Origin: Pararhizobium sp. IMCC21322
GTDB taxonomy: Bacteria > Pseudomonadota > Alphaproteobacteria > Rhizobiales > GCA-2746425
Length of the DNA: 64,000 nt
Assembly: GCF_030758295.1 (NCBI RefSeq)
Contig: NZ_CP132335.1
Coordinates: 5,188,333-5,252,332, forward strand
Direction: 5' to 3'
Part shown: piece by piece, positions 10,825 to 18,119 of the stretch
Layout of the letters: the number at the start of each line of letters is the position of its first letter
Position numbering within the stretch: the first letter of the stretch is position 1
Notes under the pieces: model-generated
Told to the model about the DNA's origin: nothing
What the model saw: the letters and a program-made list of their open reading frames with translations, nothing else
Database searches by the model: none
Translations under genes and position numbers: made by a program

Positions 10825-11205
10825 ATGACAAAAATGAACGCAGTTGGATGGTTCGACATCTATGTAAGCGACCTGAAACGGGCAGTTGCTTTCTATGAAG
10901 CTGTCTTGGGGCAAAAACCGGAAGAAATGGCCGATCCAACAGGTCAGTCACAAATGATGAGTTTTCCTGCTGACATGAATTCATACGGAGCCGCCGGCGC
11001 TTTGACAAAGTCAAAACATGCATCCCCGGGGGTAGGCGGCACTGTCGTGTATTTTTCTGCAGAAGACTGTGCGGTTGAAGAATCACGCGTTGCCGATGCT
11101 GGCGGCAAAGTCGTCAGACCAAAATTCTCAATCGGTGAGTTTGGCTGGGTCACACTGTGTCAGGACACCGAGGGCAACATGTTTGGTCTCAATTCCCTGA
11201 AATAG
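10825..11205 (+). CDS. VOC (glyoxalase/bleomycin-resistance) family protein
   Basis: 126-residue vicinal-oxygen-chelate fold protein. VGWFDIYVSDLKRAVAFYEAVLG at the N-terminus and the C-terminal FGWVTLCQDTEGNMFGLNS are the two beta-alpha-beta-beta-beta halves, and the final D-x-E-GN-x-FGL is the family's typical ending. A TTG six bases earlier is in frame, but ATG at 10825 is preferred because AGGAG ends six bases before it. Function within this broad family (glyoxalase, dioxygenase, resistance) cannot be told from sequence. Followed by a terminator. Confidence 0.85.
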   Translation: MTKMNAVGWFDIYVSDLKRAVAFYEAVLGQKPEEMADPTGQSQMMSFPADMNSYGAAGALTKSKHASPGVGGTVVYFSAEDCAVEESRVADAGGKVVRPKFSIGEFGWVTLCQDTEGNMFGLNSLK

Positions 11206-11261
11206 AGTTCCTGTAATCAACAATGAATGAATAGCGTCATGTCTGGCGTATAAACTGAACC

Positions 11262-11297
11262 CACGGGCCTGTCGAAAGGCTGCCCGTGTTTCGTTTT
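11262..11297 (+). terminator. Rho-independent terminator after the VOC gene
   Basis: Stem CACGGGC (11262-11268) pairs with GCCCGTG (11282-11288) around a 13-nt loop, followed by TTTCGTTTT. It lies 57 bp after the VOC stop codon and ends the AraC/VOC unit. Confidence 0.7.
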
Positions 11298-11350
11298 ATC
11301 CTATTCAAGACCAATTTGGACCAGATTTGCATTTGGCTTATGCTGCGATC

Positions 11351-11420
11351 TTCAAACAATGACCCGGATAAACAGGGTCAACCGCATCAGGCCGACGCGC
11401 CGGAACCGGGCGTAAAGAAA
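11351..11420 (-). pseudogene. 3'-end remnant homologous to the sdh-linked membrane-protein gene
   Basis: Bases 11367-11420 match 19286-19339 at 49 of 54 positions, including 30 identical bases (11367-11396), in the same orientation. Read on the minus strand the fragment would encode RRVGLMRLTLFI and then stop at 11353-11351 after RVIV, whereas the intact gene continues WVLFYAWFGYVFWNIV. Similarity fades upstream of 11420, so only the tail is left. The rest of the 337-bp gap 11206-11542 holds the terminator at 11262-11297 and nothing else recognisable. The remnant marks the left flank of the catabolic block. Confidence 0.65.
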
Positions 11421-11542
11421 GCAGCATGATTGGAGCAGCCGATGTCCGCAAAGCGGGCTGAAGTGGACAGGGCCACCGCGTGCGAAATTCGAATTTGTTG
11501 CGCCGGTCTCCGGTCAGACATTTTGACCATTCACTGTGGCGA

Positions 11543-13252
11543 TTAGACGTGCTCCGAAAGCCAATCTGGAAGGTCTTTTGTCGCATTACCACTCAGAGCA
11601 ACACGGGCACAGTCTGACAGGCTGCCGAACCGAACACCGCGTCCGGTAAGTCCGGTGGCGTAATGTGAATATTTCCCGGAATTGGTGAATAACGTCTTCG
11701 CCTTTGTTGGAAACAAAGGTTCGGTTATCGAACACCAGCAAATGTCCGGAAAGACCTGCACACCGGCATTTTCCAGGCGTTGAATGATGCCTTCCGACCT
11801 TGCTTCAGCCAGTACATTGCGCCCTATAGTCACAATCGTATCTGTGTGTGGATCACAGTTTTGCCCGTCAAGAAGATCTGCAAAATTGCGACACTCTGCA
11901 AGTGAAGCATGGGGGCTTCCGATTGCCACCAGTTCCACTTTTTCGCCTGCCCGGTTGAAGCTCAACCAGACCTGCGCCAAATCTGCAGGTGAAATATCAA
12001 GGCGCTTTGCATTTTCAACAGCAGCAAGATGCCCCTCGGGGGTATGGCCGCGAACATGCAACATCGGTGCCGCAGAGGTTGTGCCAAAGGCCGCACACAA
12101 AGCTTTTAAATCGTCTTCGCTGGGGCGAGCCATTTCAAGACCGATCAGAACCGGGATTCGATTGGGTGACAGCGTGCCAGCCAACCAACCCAGCATTGGC
12201 CAAAGGGCGTCGTCGTACGAACCCGGCAATTCAACTGCAATCTCACACTCCGGCAGGCGGTTTTTTGCCAAATATACGCCGGTCTTTGGCGCCCGCCCGG
12301 TCATGGCAATAAAAAGATCCAGATAATCTGGATGTTTCGCCGTTCGCGCACCAAGTACGGAATTTGCGTAGATGACAGCATTGGATTCTGACCAACCAAT
12401 ATCTTCACCTTCTGCCGGGGCGTCATCCAGCAAGTAAGGTGCGCAGGTGAATGTGGGGCGGCACCCCATTTTGACGTAAGCATCTGCAAGACGGCTTGCC
12501 TTATTGCCAAATTCAGGCGCAAGTCCCTGGGATAGCCAGTTCTCACGATCCACAGAAATTGCGTTGATTGTGGTCGGGATGCGTGCCTTTGCACCCAACT
12601 TTTGCATCTTTTCAGCAAAATCGAGATTTGCATCATGCGCCAGAATACACCCGTCAATATGCCCGCGCGACACATCGACAAAGCCTGACGCATTTTGCGC
12701 TGCGGCCATGAGGCAGAGAATTTCCATAGCAATTTGCGTGGCACGACCATCGCCGCCGTCCAGCATACGTCGGTCAGCCTTGGATAGGTCCAGCATGTCT
12801 GCGGCGTTCGTTTTCAGACGTATCGATCTGTCATCAAATCGAAGTTCCGTCCCGTCTATGGCAGCGGCGTTTGCACCTGACAAAGCCTCAAAAACAGGCT
12901 TTGGAAGGCGCATGACAAGCACTGGGGAATCGAATAGTCGGCCTGCAATCATTGCACCGAGAGTGAGAATGTTCTCTTCTTCGCAAAACACCAAAGCGGC
13001 AGGTGCATTGCCGTCGCGCGCCAGTTGAAGCAACACCCCGCTACCACTGCAAGATCCGCGCGATGTCGGCATGAGCACGATTTTTCCGGAAAGCGCTGCG
13101 CCATGATTGGAGTGATGGGTGTCGATTATGACGCCGGTATCAGGATCGACGCCACCCCAAAAACTCAGCCCTTCTTCACAGAAGACAATTTCGCCCTGCG
13201 CCTTTCCTGCTACAAGAAGCGTTCCGGCAGTTTCAGCGTTTTCGATTATCAT
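11543..13252 (-). CDS. Aconitase X, fused form (cis-3-hydroxy-L-proline dehydratase type)
   Basis: 569-residue single-chain aconitase X (AcnX). Residues 1-135 form the swivelling small domain (DUF126 type) with MPTSRGSCSGSG at 61-72; the large domain (DUF521 type) begins near 155 with MLDGGDGRATQIAM. Conserved blocks are RGHIDGCIL near 200, TCAPYLL near 280, SNAVIYANSVLGART near 300, DICWCSI near 509 and NSGKYSHYA near 530. Characterised bacterial AcnX enzymes dehydrate cis-3-hydroxy-L-proline to 1-pyrroline-2-carboxylate using an iron-sulfur centre. The start follows the GntR stop after 2 bp, so the two are co-transcribed. The substrate is inferred from family and from the racemase-like neighbour. 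Confidence 0.85.
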   Translation of the reverse strand: MIIENAETAGTLLVAGKAQGEIVFCEEGLSFWGGVDPDTGVIIDTHHSNHGAALSGKIVLMPTSRGSCSGSGVLLQLARDGNAPAALVFCEEENILTLGAMIAGRLFDSPVLVMRLPKPVFEALSGANAAAIDGTELRFDDRSIRLKTNAADMLDLSKADRRMLDGGDGRATQIAMEILCLMAAAQNASGFVDVSRGHIDGCILAHDANLDFAEKMQKLGAKARIPTTINAISVDRENWLSQGLAPEFGNKASRLADAYVKMGCRPTFTCAPYLLDDAPAEGEDIGWSESNAVIYANSVLGARTAKHPDYLDLFIAMTGRAPKTGVYLAKNRLPECEIAVELPGSYDDALWPMLGWLAGTLSPNRIPVLIGLEMARPSEDDLKALCAAFGTTSAAPMLHVRGHTPEGHLAAVENAKRLDISPADLAQVWLSFNRAGEKVELVAIGSPHASLAECRNFADLLDGQNCDPHTDTIVTIGRNVLAEARSEGIIQRLENAGVQVFPDICWCSITEPLFPTKAKTLFTNSGKYSHYATGLTGRGVRFGSLSDCARVALSGNATKDLPDWLSEHV

Positions 13253-13254
13253 AT

Positions 13255-13959
13255 TTAGGCCGGAAGCGACTTCGTGGAAATTTGGTGCTGCACCTCATCC
13301 CGTCTCGTTTGCAGATAACCCAGCAATGATGCTTTCACGTCTCTTATGTGAGCTTGCGTCAGTGATGCTGCCCGCTCAGTGTCTCCAGCTTCGCAGGCCA
13401 ACAGGATGTCCTCGTGCTCTTGTGTTGCACGTTGCATTCCATCGGTCAGAGAGATCTGGGCACGTACATAACGGTCCAGCCGGTCCAGAAGTCCGTTGAT
13501 CACCTTTAAGTAATTGGGCGATTGGGCCGCCTCGTAAAGGCAACAGTGGAACTGTCGGTTGAGTTCGGTCCAGTCTTCCGGTTTTGTCGAACGTGAGAAT
13601 TCAGCGTGATATTGTCGTGCCTGCAGTAAAGTGGCCTGGGTCATAATTGGCACTGCGCGCCGCATAGCGTCTGCTTCCACCAAGGTCCGCAGGTCAAAGA
13701 TTTCGTCAAACTCTTCATTGGTTATTGCTGCGACAACGGCCCCTTTATAGCGGCGCGTTTCGACAAGACCCAACTGGTGAAGGCGCGCTATCGCTTCGCG
13801 CACGGGAATGCGACTGGTGTTGAAGGCTTTCGCAATCTCTTCCTGCCGAAGCGGTGCTCCCACCTGCAGGGTTCCCTTGACAATCGCCTGACGCAAAGAC
13901 TCAAATACAATTTCAGTAGCCGACTTGGTTTGTGAGACATCGACTGCGCTGAAATTCAT
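13255..13959 (-). CDS. GntR-family (FCD domain) transcriptional regulator
   Basis: 234-residue regulator of the FadR subfamily. The N-terminal winged helix spans roughly 14-80 (IVKGTLQVGAPLRQEEIAKAF, SRIPVREAIARLHQLGLV), followed by an all-helical FCD ligand domain (about 85-220) with ELNRQFHCCLYEAA carrying likely metal and ligand contacts. It is transcribed together with acnX and divergently from the transporter operon, the normal arrangement for the local regulator of a catabolic block. The ligand is probably the transported amino acid or a breakdown product, which is inference. Confidence 0.92.
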   Translation of the reverse strand: MNFSAVDVSQTKSATEIVFESLRQAIVKGTLQVGAPLRQEEIAKAFNTSRIPVREAIARLHQLGLVETRRYKGAVVAAITNEEFDEIFDLRTLVEADAMRRAVPIMTQATLLQARQYHAEFSRSTKPEDWTELNRQFHCCLYEAAQSPNYLKVINGLLDRLDRYVRAQISLTDGMQRATQEHEDILLACEAGDTERAASLTQAHIRDVKASLLGYLQTRRDEVQHQISTKSLPA

Positions 13960-13992
13960 GATCTTTCTCCTGCTCCAGCCTGGATTCTGGTC

Positions 13993-14060
13993 GCCCTACC
14001 TATAGGGCTTCGAATTCTGGAACACCACAATTAGAATATTGTAGACATTATATTGTATCC
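13993..14060. promoter_or_regulatory. Divergent promoter/operator region of the catabolic block
   Basis: Between gntR and the binding-protein gene lie a 6-bp inverted repeat GCCCTA-CCTA-TAGGGC (13993-14008) and two direct ATTGTA copies 14 bp apart (14038-14043 and 14052-14057) within an AT-rich stretch. Part of this, TTGTAGACAT, resembles the imperfect TTGTA/TACAA palindromes bound by FCD-type GntR regulators. They are the best operator candidates for both divergent operons. Confidence 0.35.
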
Positions 14061-14101
14061 AAAGTAGCATTTAATGGCACAATTCTCAACAAGGGTTCGA
14101 T

Positions 14102-14914
14102 ATGAAAAAGACTATCCTGACCGCAGTAACTGCGGCCGCACTTCTTGCCACATCCTTCTCTGTGTCGGCATGGGCCGACACGCTTGACGACGTTGTTGAT
14201 CGCGGAACACTGCGTTGCGGTGTGGTTCTCGATTTCCCACCAATAGGCTATCGCGACGCAAACAACGAGCCAGCAGGGTTCGACGTGGAGTACTGCGCTG
14301 ACCTGGCTGCGGCATTGGAAGTCGAGCATGAAATTCTGCCTCTTACCTGGTCTGAGCGTTTGCCCGTCATTGTGACTGGCCGCGCGGACGTCGTATTTGG
14401 CGGCACCTCAGACAGCCTTGCCCGTGCGCGAACAGTCGGGTTTTCGATCCCTTACGCAATTTACTATGCGCAAGGCATTGTGAATGCGGAAAGCGGGATC
14501 GAAACCATTGAAGACATGCGCGGCAAGCGCGTTGCAGCAGCTGTAGGTACCGTCCCAGAACAAGAATGGTTGAAAATCGCCGCCGAGTGGGGCGAAGAAG
14601 ATAACTATCAGGGGTATCAGTCCGAGAACGAGGTTTTTCTGGCTGTTACTCAGGGAAAAGCCGACATTGGCATAACGACCAACACAGCTGTGCTTCCCAT
14701 TACTCAGCAGTATGACAACATCCTTGCCGGTCCCCGTATGCCTTGGACCACGGATTACACCTCCGTTGTTGGCAAGCGCCAAGACGTAACCTGGTTGAAC
14801 TATCTCAACCTGTTCGTCACCCATCAGGTTCGCTCCGGCCGTTATCAAGAGCTATGGGGCAAATACGTTGGTGGCGAAGCACCCGAACTTCGCATTCCAG
14901 GCGTCATGTACTGA
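14102..14914 (+). CDS. Polar amino-acid ABC transporter, periplasmic binding protein
   Basis: 270-residue family-3 solute-binding protein. A signal peptide (MKKTILTAV...SAWA) is cleaved near residue 26. The mature protein begins with DDVVDRGTLRCGVVLDFPPIGYRDANNEPAGFDVEYC, the classic family start, and later has the domain hinge block GKRVAAAVGTVPEQ. It captures the substrate for the two permeases and ATPase downstream. Context with acnX and a proline-racemase-family protein suggests hydroxyproline or another cyclic imino acid. A strong hairpin separates it from the first permease gene. Confidence 0.93.
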   Translation: MKKTILTAVTAAALLATSFSVSAWADTLDDVVDRGTLRCGVVLDFPPIGYRDANNEPAGFDVEYCADLAAALEVEHEILPLTWSERLPVIVTGRADVVFGGTSDSLARARTVGFSIPYAIYYAQGIVNAESGIETIEDMRGKRVAAAVGTVPEQEWLKIAAEWGEEDNYQGYQSENEVFLAVTQGKADIGITTNTAVLPITQQYDNILAGPRMPWTTDYTSVVGKRQDVTWLNYLNLFVTHQVRSGRYQELWGKYVGGEAPELRIPGVMY

Positions 14915-14922
14915 TGAAATTT

Positions 14923-14946
14923 CCTCGCCCCCTCATCGGGGCGAGG
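14923..14946 (+). promoter_or_regulatory. Intercistronic hairpin after the binding-protein gene
   Basis: Perfect 9-bp stem CCTCGCCCC (14923-14931) / GGGGCGAGG (14938-14946) with loop CTCATC, lying between the binding protein and the first permease gene and without a U-tract. Such hairpins commonly protect the 3' end of the binding-protein message or partly terminate it, giving more binding protein than membrane subunits. Confidence 0.65.
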
Positions 14947-14970
14947 AACCGACTGATCGGGGCGTGAAAT

Positions 14971-15633
14971 ATGTTTGACTATAATTTCCATTGGCGGCCT
15001 GTTTTCAGAAGCATTCCCGATCTTCTTGAAGCGGCAACCGTCACCCTGCAGGTGGCGGTGATCTCAATGGTGATCGGCATACTTATTGGCCTGGTCCTTG
15101 CGTTGACCCGTATGCACCTGAGCGGACCTGCAAGATGGATCGCCTCAACCTGGGTTGAAGTAGCGCGCAATACGCCCGCTTTGTTTCAACTGTTTTTCTT
15201 CGGATTCGGGCTCGGTGCTGTGGGTGTGCATTTGTCGCCTTACGTCATAGTCGTCGCTGCCCTCAGCTTTAATTGCGCTGGTTATCTGGCGGAGAATTTT
15301 CGTGGTGGATTCCAGGCGATCCCGGAAACACAGATTCGCGCTGCGCGCTCTCTCGGCATGACAGCCTGGCAAAGTTATACGAGGATCATTATCCCGCAGG
15401 TGTTTCGCATCGTATATCATCCGATAACCAATCAGATGGTTTGGGCGGTGCTGATGTCATCGCTTGGCATGTTGGTGGGGTTTCGGGAGCTGTCTGGCGA
15501 GACGCAGGCGCTTGCCAGCCGCACCTATCGTATTTTTGAGTATTTCGCCGTCACAGCCGTGATCTATTATATGGTTGTGAAAATCATACTGCTTGCGTCG
15601 CGCCTGCTGGCCACGCGCCTTTTCAGGTATTGA
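14971..15633 (+). CDS. Polar amino-acid ABC transporter permease 1
   Basis: 220-residue permease of the His/Glu/Gln/Arg/opine family with about five transmembrane helices. The first cytosolic residues MFDYNFHWRPVFRSIPDLLEA are typical, and the EAA loop that docks on the ATPase appears as NFRGGFQAIPETQIRAARSLGM with the following IIIPQ. It pairs with the second permease (start 15644) and the ATPase. The ATG at 14971 is 24 bp after the hairpin. Confidence 0.93.
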   Translation: MFDYNFHWRPVFRSIPDLLEAATVTLQVAVISMVIGILIGLVLALTRMHLSGPARWIASTWVEVARNTPALFQLFFFGFGLGAVGVHLSPYVIVVAALSFNCAGYLAENFRGGFQAIPETQIRAARSLGMTAWQSYTRIIIPQVFRIVYHPITNQMVWAVLMSSLGMLVGFRELSGETQALASRTYRIFEYFAVTAVIYYMVVKIILLASRLLATRLFRY

Positions 15634-15643
15634 GGGGCACCAG

Positions 15644-16306
15644 ATGGAACCGACAATAAGTTTTTTTTCGGGCTTTCAGCTTTCCGATCTCTGGTACCTT
15701 GCCGAGGCTGCCTGGCGCACCTTGTTGATTTCTGCCTGCTCAATAGCCATCGGCACCATACTTGGGATCATATTTGGCTGGATGCTTTATGAAGGCAAGC
15801 TGGCTGCCACGTTGACGCTGAACCCGATCCTGGACATCTTTCGTTCAGTCCCTCTGATTATTCAGCTTGTTCTGTTCTATAATTTCGCGCCAATTATCGG
15901 GTTGAATCTTGATCCCTTCTTGTCCGGTGTCGTAATCCTGTCGATCTATTGCGCATCACTGGTGGCAAACGTTGCACGCGGTGGAATGGAAGCGGTTGGC
16001 AAACCGATGCGCCGCGCATCGCGTTCGCTTGGGATGAATTACTGGCAGGATTTGCGCCATGTTGTTTTGCCAATCGGTGGGCCAGCGGTGTTTCCTTCCT
16101 GGGTAGGCGTAGCACTTGGTGTGATGAAAGACAGCGCTCTGGTGTCGGTCCTGGGCTACATCGAATTACTCAAGGCCAGTCAGATCCTCGTCACGCGCAC
16201 ACAAGAGCCTTTATTGATCCTGACAATTGCCGGCGCTTTCTACTTTGCACTTTCCTATCCAATCTCGCGTTATGCCGCAGCGCTTGAGCAACGGTGGTCC
16301 ACATGA
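15644..16306 (+). CDS. Polar amino-acid ABC transporter permease 2
   Basis: Second permease, 220 residues, with the EAA loop ARGGMEAVGKPMRRASRSLGM. A longer in-frame reading begins inside the previous gene, but the ATG at 15644 is chosen because GAGGGG lies six to seven bases upstream and the protein then begins MEPTISFFSGFQ, like its homologues. The stop overlaps the ATPase start as ATGA, so translation is coupled. Confidence 0.93.
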   Translation: MEPTISFFSGFQLSDLWYLAEAAWRTLLISACSIAIGTILGIIFGWMLYEGKLAATLTLNPILDIFRSVPLIIQLVLFYNFAPIIGLNLDPFLSGVVILSIYCASLVANVARGGMEAVGKPMRRASRSLGMNYWQDLRHVVLPIGGPAVFPSWVGVALGVMKDSALVSVLGYIELLKASQILVTRTQEPLLILTIAGAFYFALSYPISRYAAALEQRWST

Positions 16307-17025
16307 TCGAAATCCGTGGGGTAGAAAAGTTCTTCGGAGCCTTACAGGTTCTTAAGGGGATCGATTTGGATGTGCGAAAGGGCGAGGTCCTGTCGATCAT
16401 CGGGGCGTCAGGTTCTGGAAAATCGACGCTGCTTTATTGCATCAATGGACTTGAACCGATCCAAAAGGGCTCCATCAAGGTCGATGGCACCGATGTGCAC
16501 GCCAAGAGTACAAATATAAACCACCTGCGCCAGAAGATGGGCATGGTTTTTCAGCAATGGAACTCTTTCCCGCATCTGACCGCCCTGGAAAACGTGGCGC
16601 TTGCGCCCAAAATCGTGAAGGGAATGTCGAAAGCCCAAGCGCGTGACATTGCCGCCAAACAATTGGAGCATGTGGGCTTGGGCGATAAGTTGGATGTCTA
16701 CCCCAGCGCGCTTTCTGGGGGCCAGCAACAGCGGCTTGCCATCGCGCGCGCGCTGGCGATGGAACCGACTTATATGCTGTTTGACGAAGCAACCTCGGCG
16801 CTGGACCCTGAATTGGTTGGCGAGGTGCTGGATGCCATGCGACTGCTGGCGCAAGAGGGAATGACGATGATCTGCGTAACCCATGAAATGGGCTTTGCGC
16901 GCGATGTATCTGATCGGGTCGCCTTTGTGCATGAAGGTATTATCGAAGAAATCGACACCCCCGCCGAAATTTTTGGCACGCCTAAATCCGATCTTCTCAA
17001 AAAATTCCTTTCGAATATCCGATGA
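16303..17025 (+). CDS. Polar amino-acid ABC transporter ATP-binding protein
   Basis: 240-residue ATPase of the GlnQ/HisP type. It begins MIEIRGVEKFFGALQVLKGI. Walker A is GASGSGKST (34-42), the signature motif is LSGGQQQR, Walker B is YMLFDEATSALD and the switch histidine lies in CVTHEMGFA. The ATG at 16303 overlaps the upstream stop (ATGA); an in-frame GTG nine bases earlier is less likely. It energises the two permeases. Confidence 0.95.
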   Translation: MIEIRGVEKFFGALQVLKGIDLDVRKGEVLSIIGASGSGKSTLLYCINGLEPIQKGSIKVDGTDVHAKSTNINHLRQKMGMVFQQWNSFPHLTALENVALAPKIVKGMSKAQARDIAAKQLEHVGLGDKLDVYPSALSGGQQQRLAIARALAMEPTYMLFDEATSALDPELVGEVLDAMRLLAQEGMTMICVTHEMGFARDVSDRVAFVHEGIIEEIDTPAEIFGTPKSDLLKKFLSNIR

Positions 17026-17110
17026 TTTTTGGAAACCCACACAGACATCGCGGTCTAAGCTCCGATCCGCGCCCCGATCCACGATGTGAATTAACTCAAG
17101 GAACATAGTA

Positions 17111-18070
17111 ATGACTGTAGATGCATTCGCAGGCTGCATGCCTGCCCTCATGACCCCCTGCACTGCAGACAGAAGTCCCGACTTCGATGGTTTGACCAAG
17201 ACAGGCCAAGCACTGATCGAGGCGGGCATGTCTGCGGTGATTTATGCTGGCTCCATGGGCGACTGGCCGCTTCTGACTGACGCCGAGCGGATGCAAGGGG
17301 TCGATCGACTGGTAAAGGCCGGTGTGCCCGTTGTTGTTGGCACGGGCGCCGTCAATACGAAAGCCGCAGTGGCGCATGCCGCGCATGCCGCCGAAGTTGG
17401 CGCGCGCGGGCTGATGGTTATTCCGCGCGTGCTGTCGCGCGGATCTTCTGCGGCCGCACAGCGCGCGCATTTCAAAGCGATCCTTGAGGCGGCCCCGGAT
17501 CTTCCCAGCGTCATCTACAATAGTCCATATTACGGCTTTGCAACGAAGGCCGATCTGTTTTTTGACTTGCGCAAAGACCATCCAAATCTGGTGGGCTTCA
17601 AAGAATTCGGCGGCAAAGCGGATTTGCGATATGCCGCCGAGAACATCACATCACGGGATTCAAATGTAACGTTGATGGTTGGCGTGGATACCGCCGTATT
17701 CCACGGGTACGTCAATTGCGGGGCGACGGGGGCGATTACAGGAATTGGCAACGCGTTACCCAAACAAATCTTGCTTCTGTGCGCGCTGTGCCAAAAAGCG
17801 GCTGCAGGGCACGTGGAAGCCCGCATACGGGCGATGGAGCTGGAAGAAGCCTTGGGTGTTCTGTCCAGTTTCGATGAAGGGCCGGATCTTGTTCTGTTCT
17901 ACAAACACCTGATGGTCTTGAACGGCCACGACGAGTATCGCCTACACTTCAATGAAACAGATGCGCTTTCGGACGCGCAGCGCAACTATATTGAGCAGCA
18001 ATACGCCCTGTTTAACACCTGGTACGCCGCGTGGTCTGCGCAAGGTGGTATCATCGCGAAATGCTCCTGA
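17111..18070 (+). CDS. DapA-family (dihydrodipicolinate synthase-like) lyase
   Basis: 319-residue class I aldolase-family protein. The Schiff-base lysine is Lys164 in GFKEFGG and the catalytic tyrosine is Tyr136 in VIYNSPYYG. The usual GTTGE/GSTGE substrate loop reads GSMGDW (47-52), so the carboxylate pocket differs from that of true DapA. Family members act as dihydrodipicolinate synthases, keto-acid aldolases or the 1-pyrroline-4-hydroxy-2-carboxylate deaminase of hydroxyproline breakdown; context favours the last or a related step. AAGGA precedes the ATG. It lies 85 bp after the ABC ATPase and 49 bp before the racemase-family gene. Confidence 0.82.
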   Translation: MTVDAFAGCMPALMTPCTADRSPDFDGLTKTGQALIEAGMSAVIYAGSMGDWPLLTDAERMQGVDRLVKAGVPVVVGTGAVNTKAAVAHAAHAAEVGARGLMVIPRVLSRGSSAAAQRAHFKAILEAAPDLPSVIYNSPYYGFATKADLFFDLRKDHPNLVGFKEFGGKADLRYAAENITSRDSNVTLMVGVDTAVFHGYVNCGATGAITGIGNALPKQILLLCALCQKAAAGHVEARIRAMELEEALGVLSSFDEGPDLVLFYKHLMVLNGHDEYRLHFNETDALSDAQRNYIEQQYALFNTWYAAWSAQGGIIAKCS

Positions 18071-18119
18071 TCTCGGGCCAGAACGTTTGATCAGACAGAA
18101 GGCTGGGTCGGGGTGAAAC

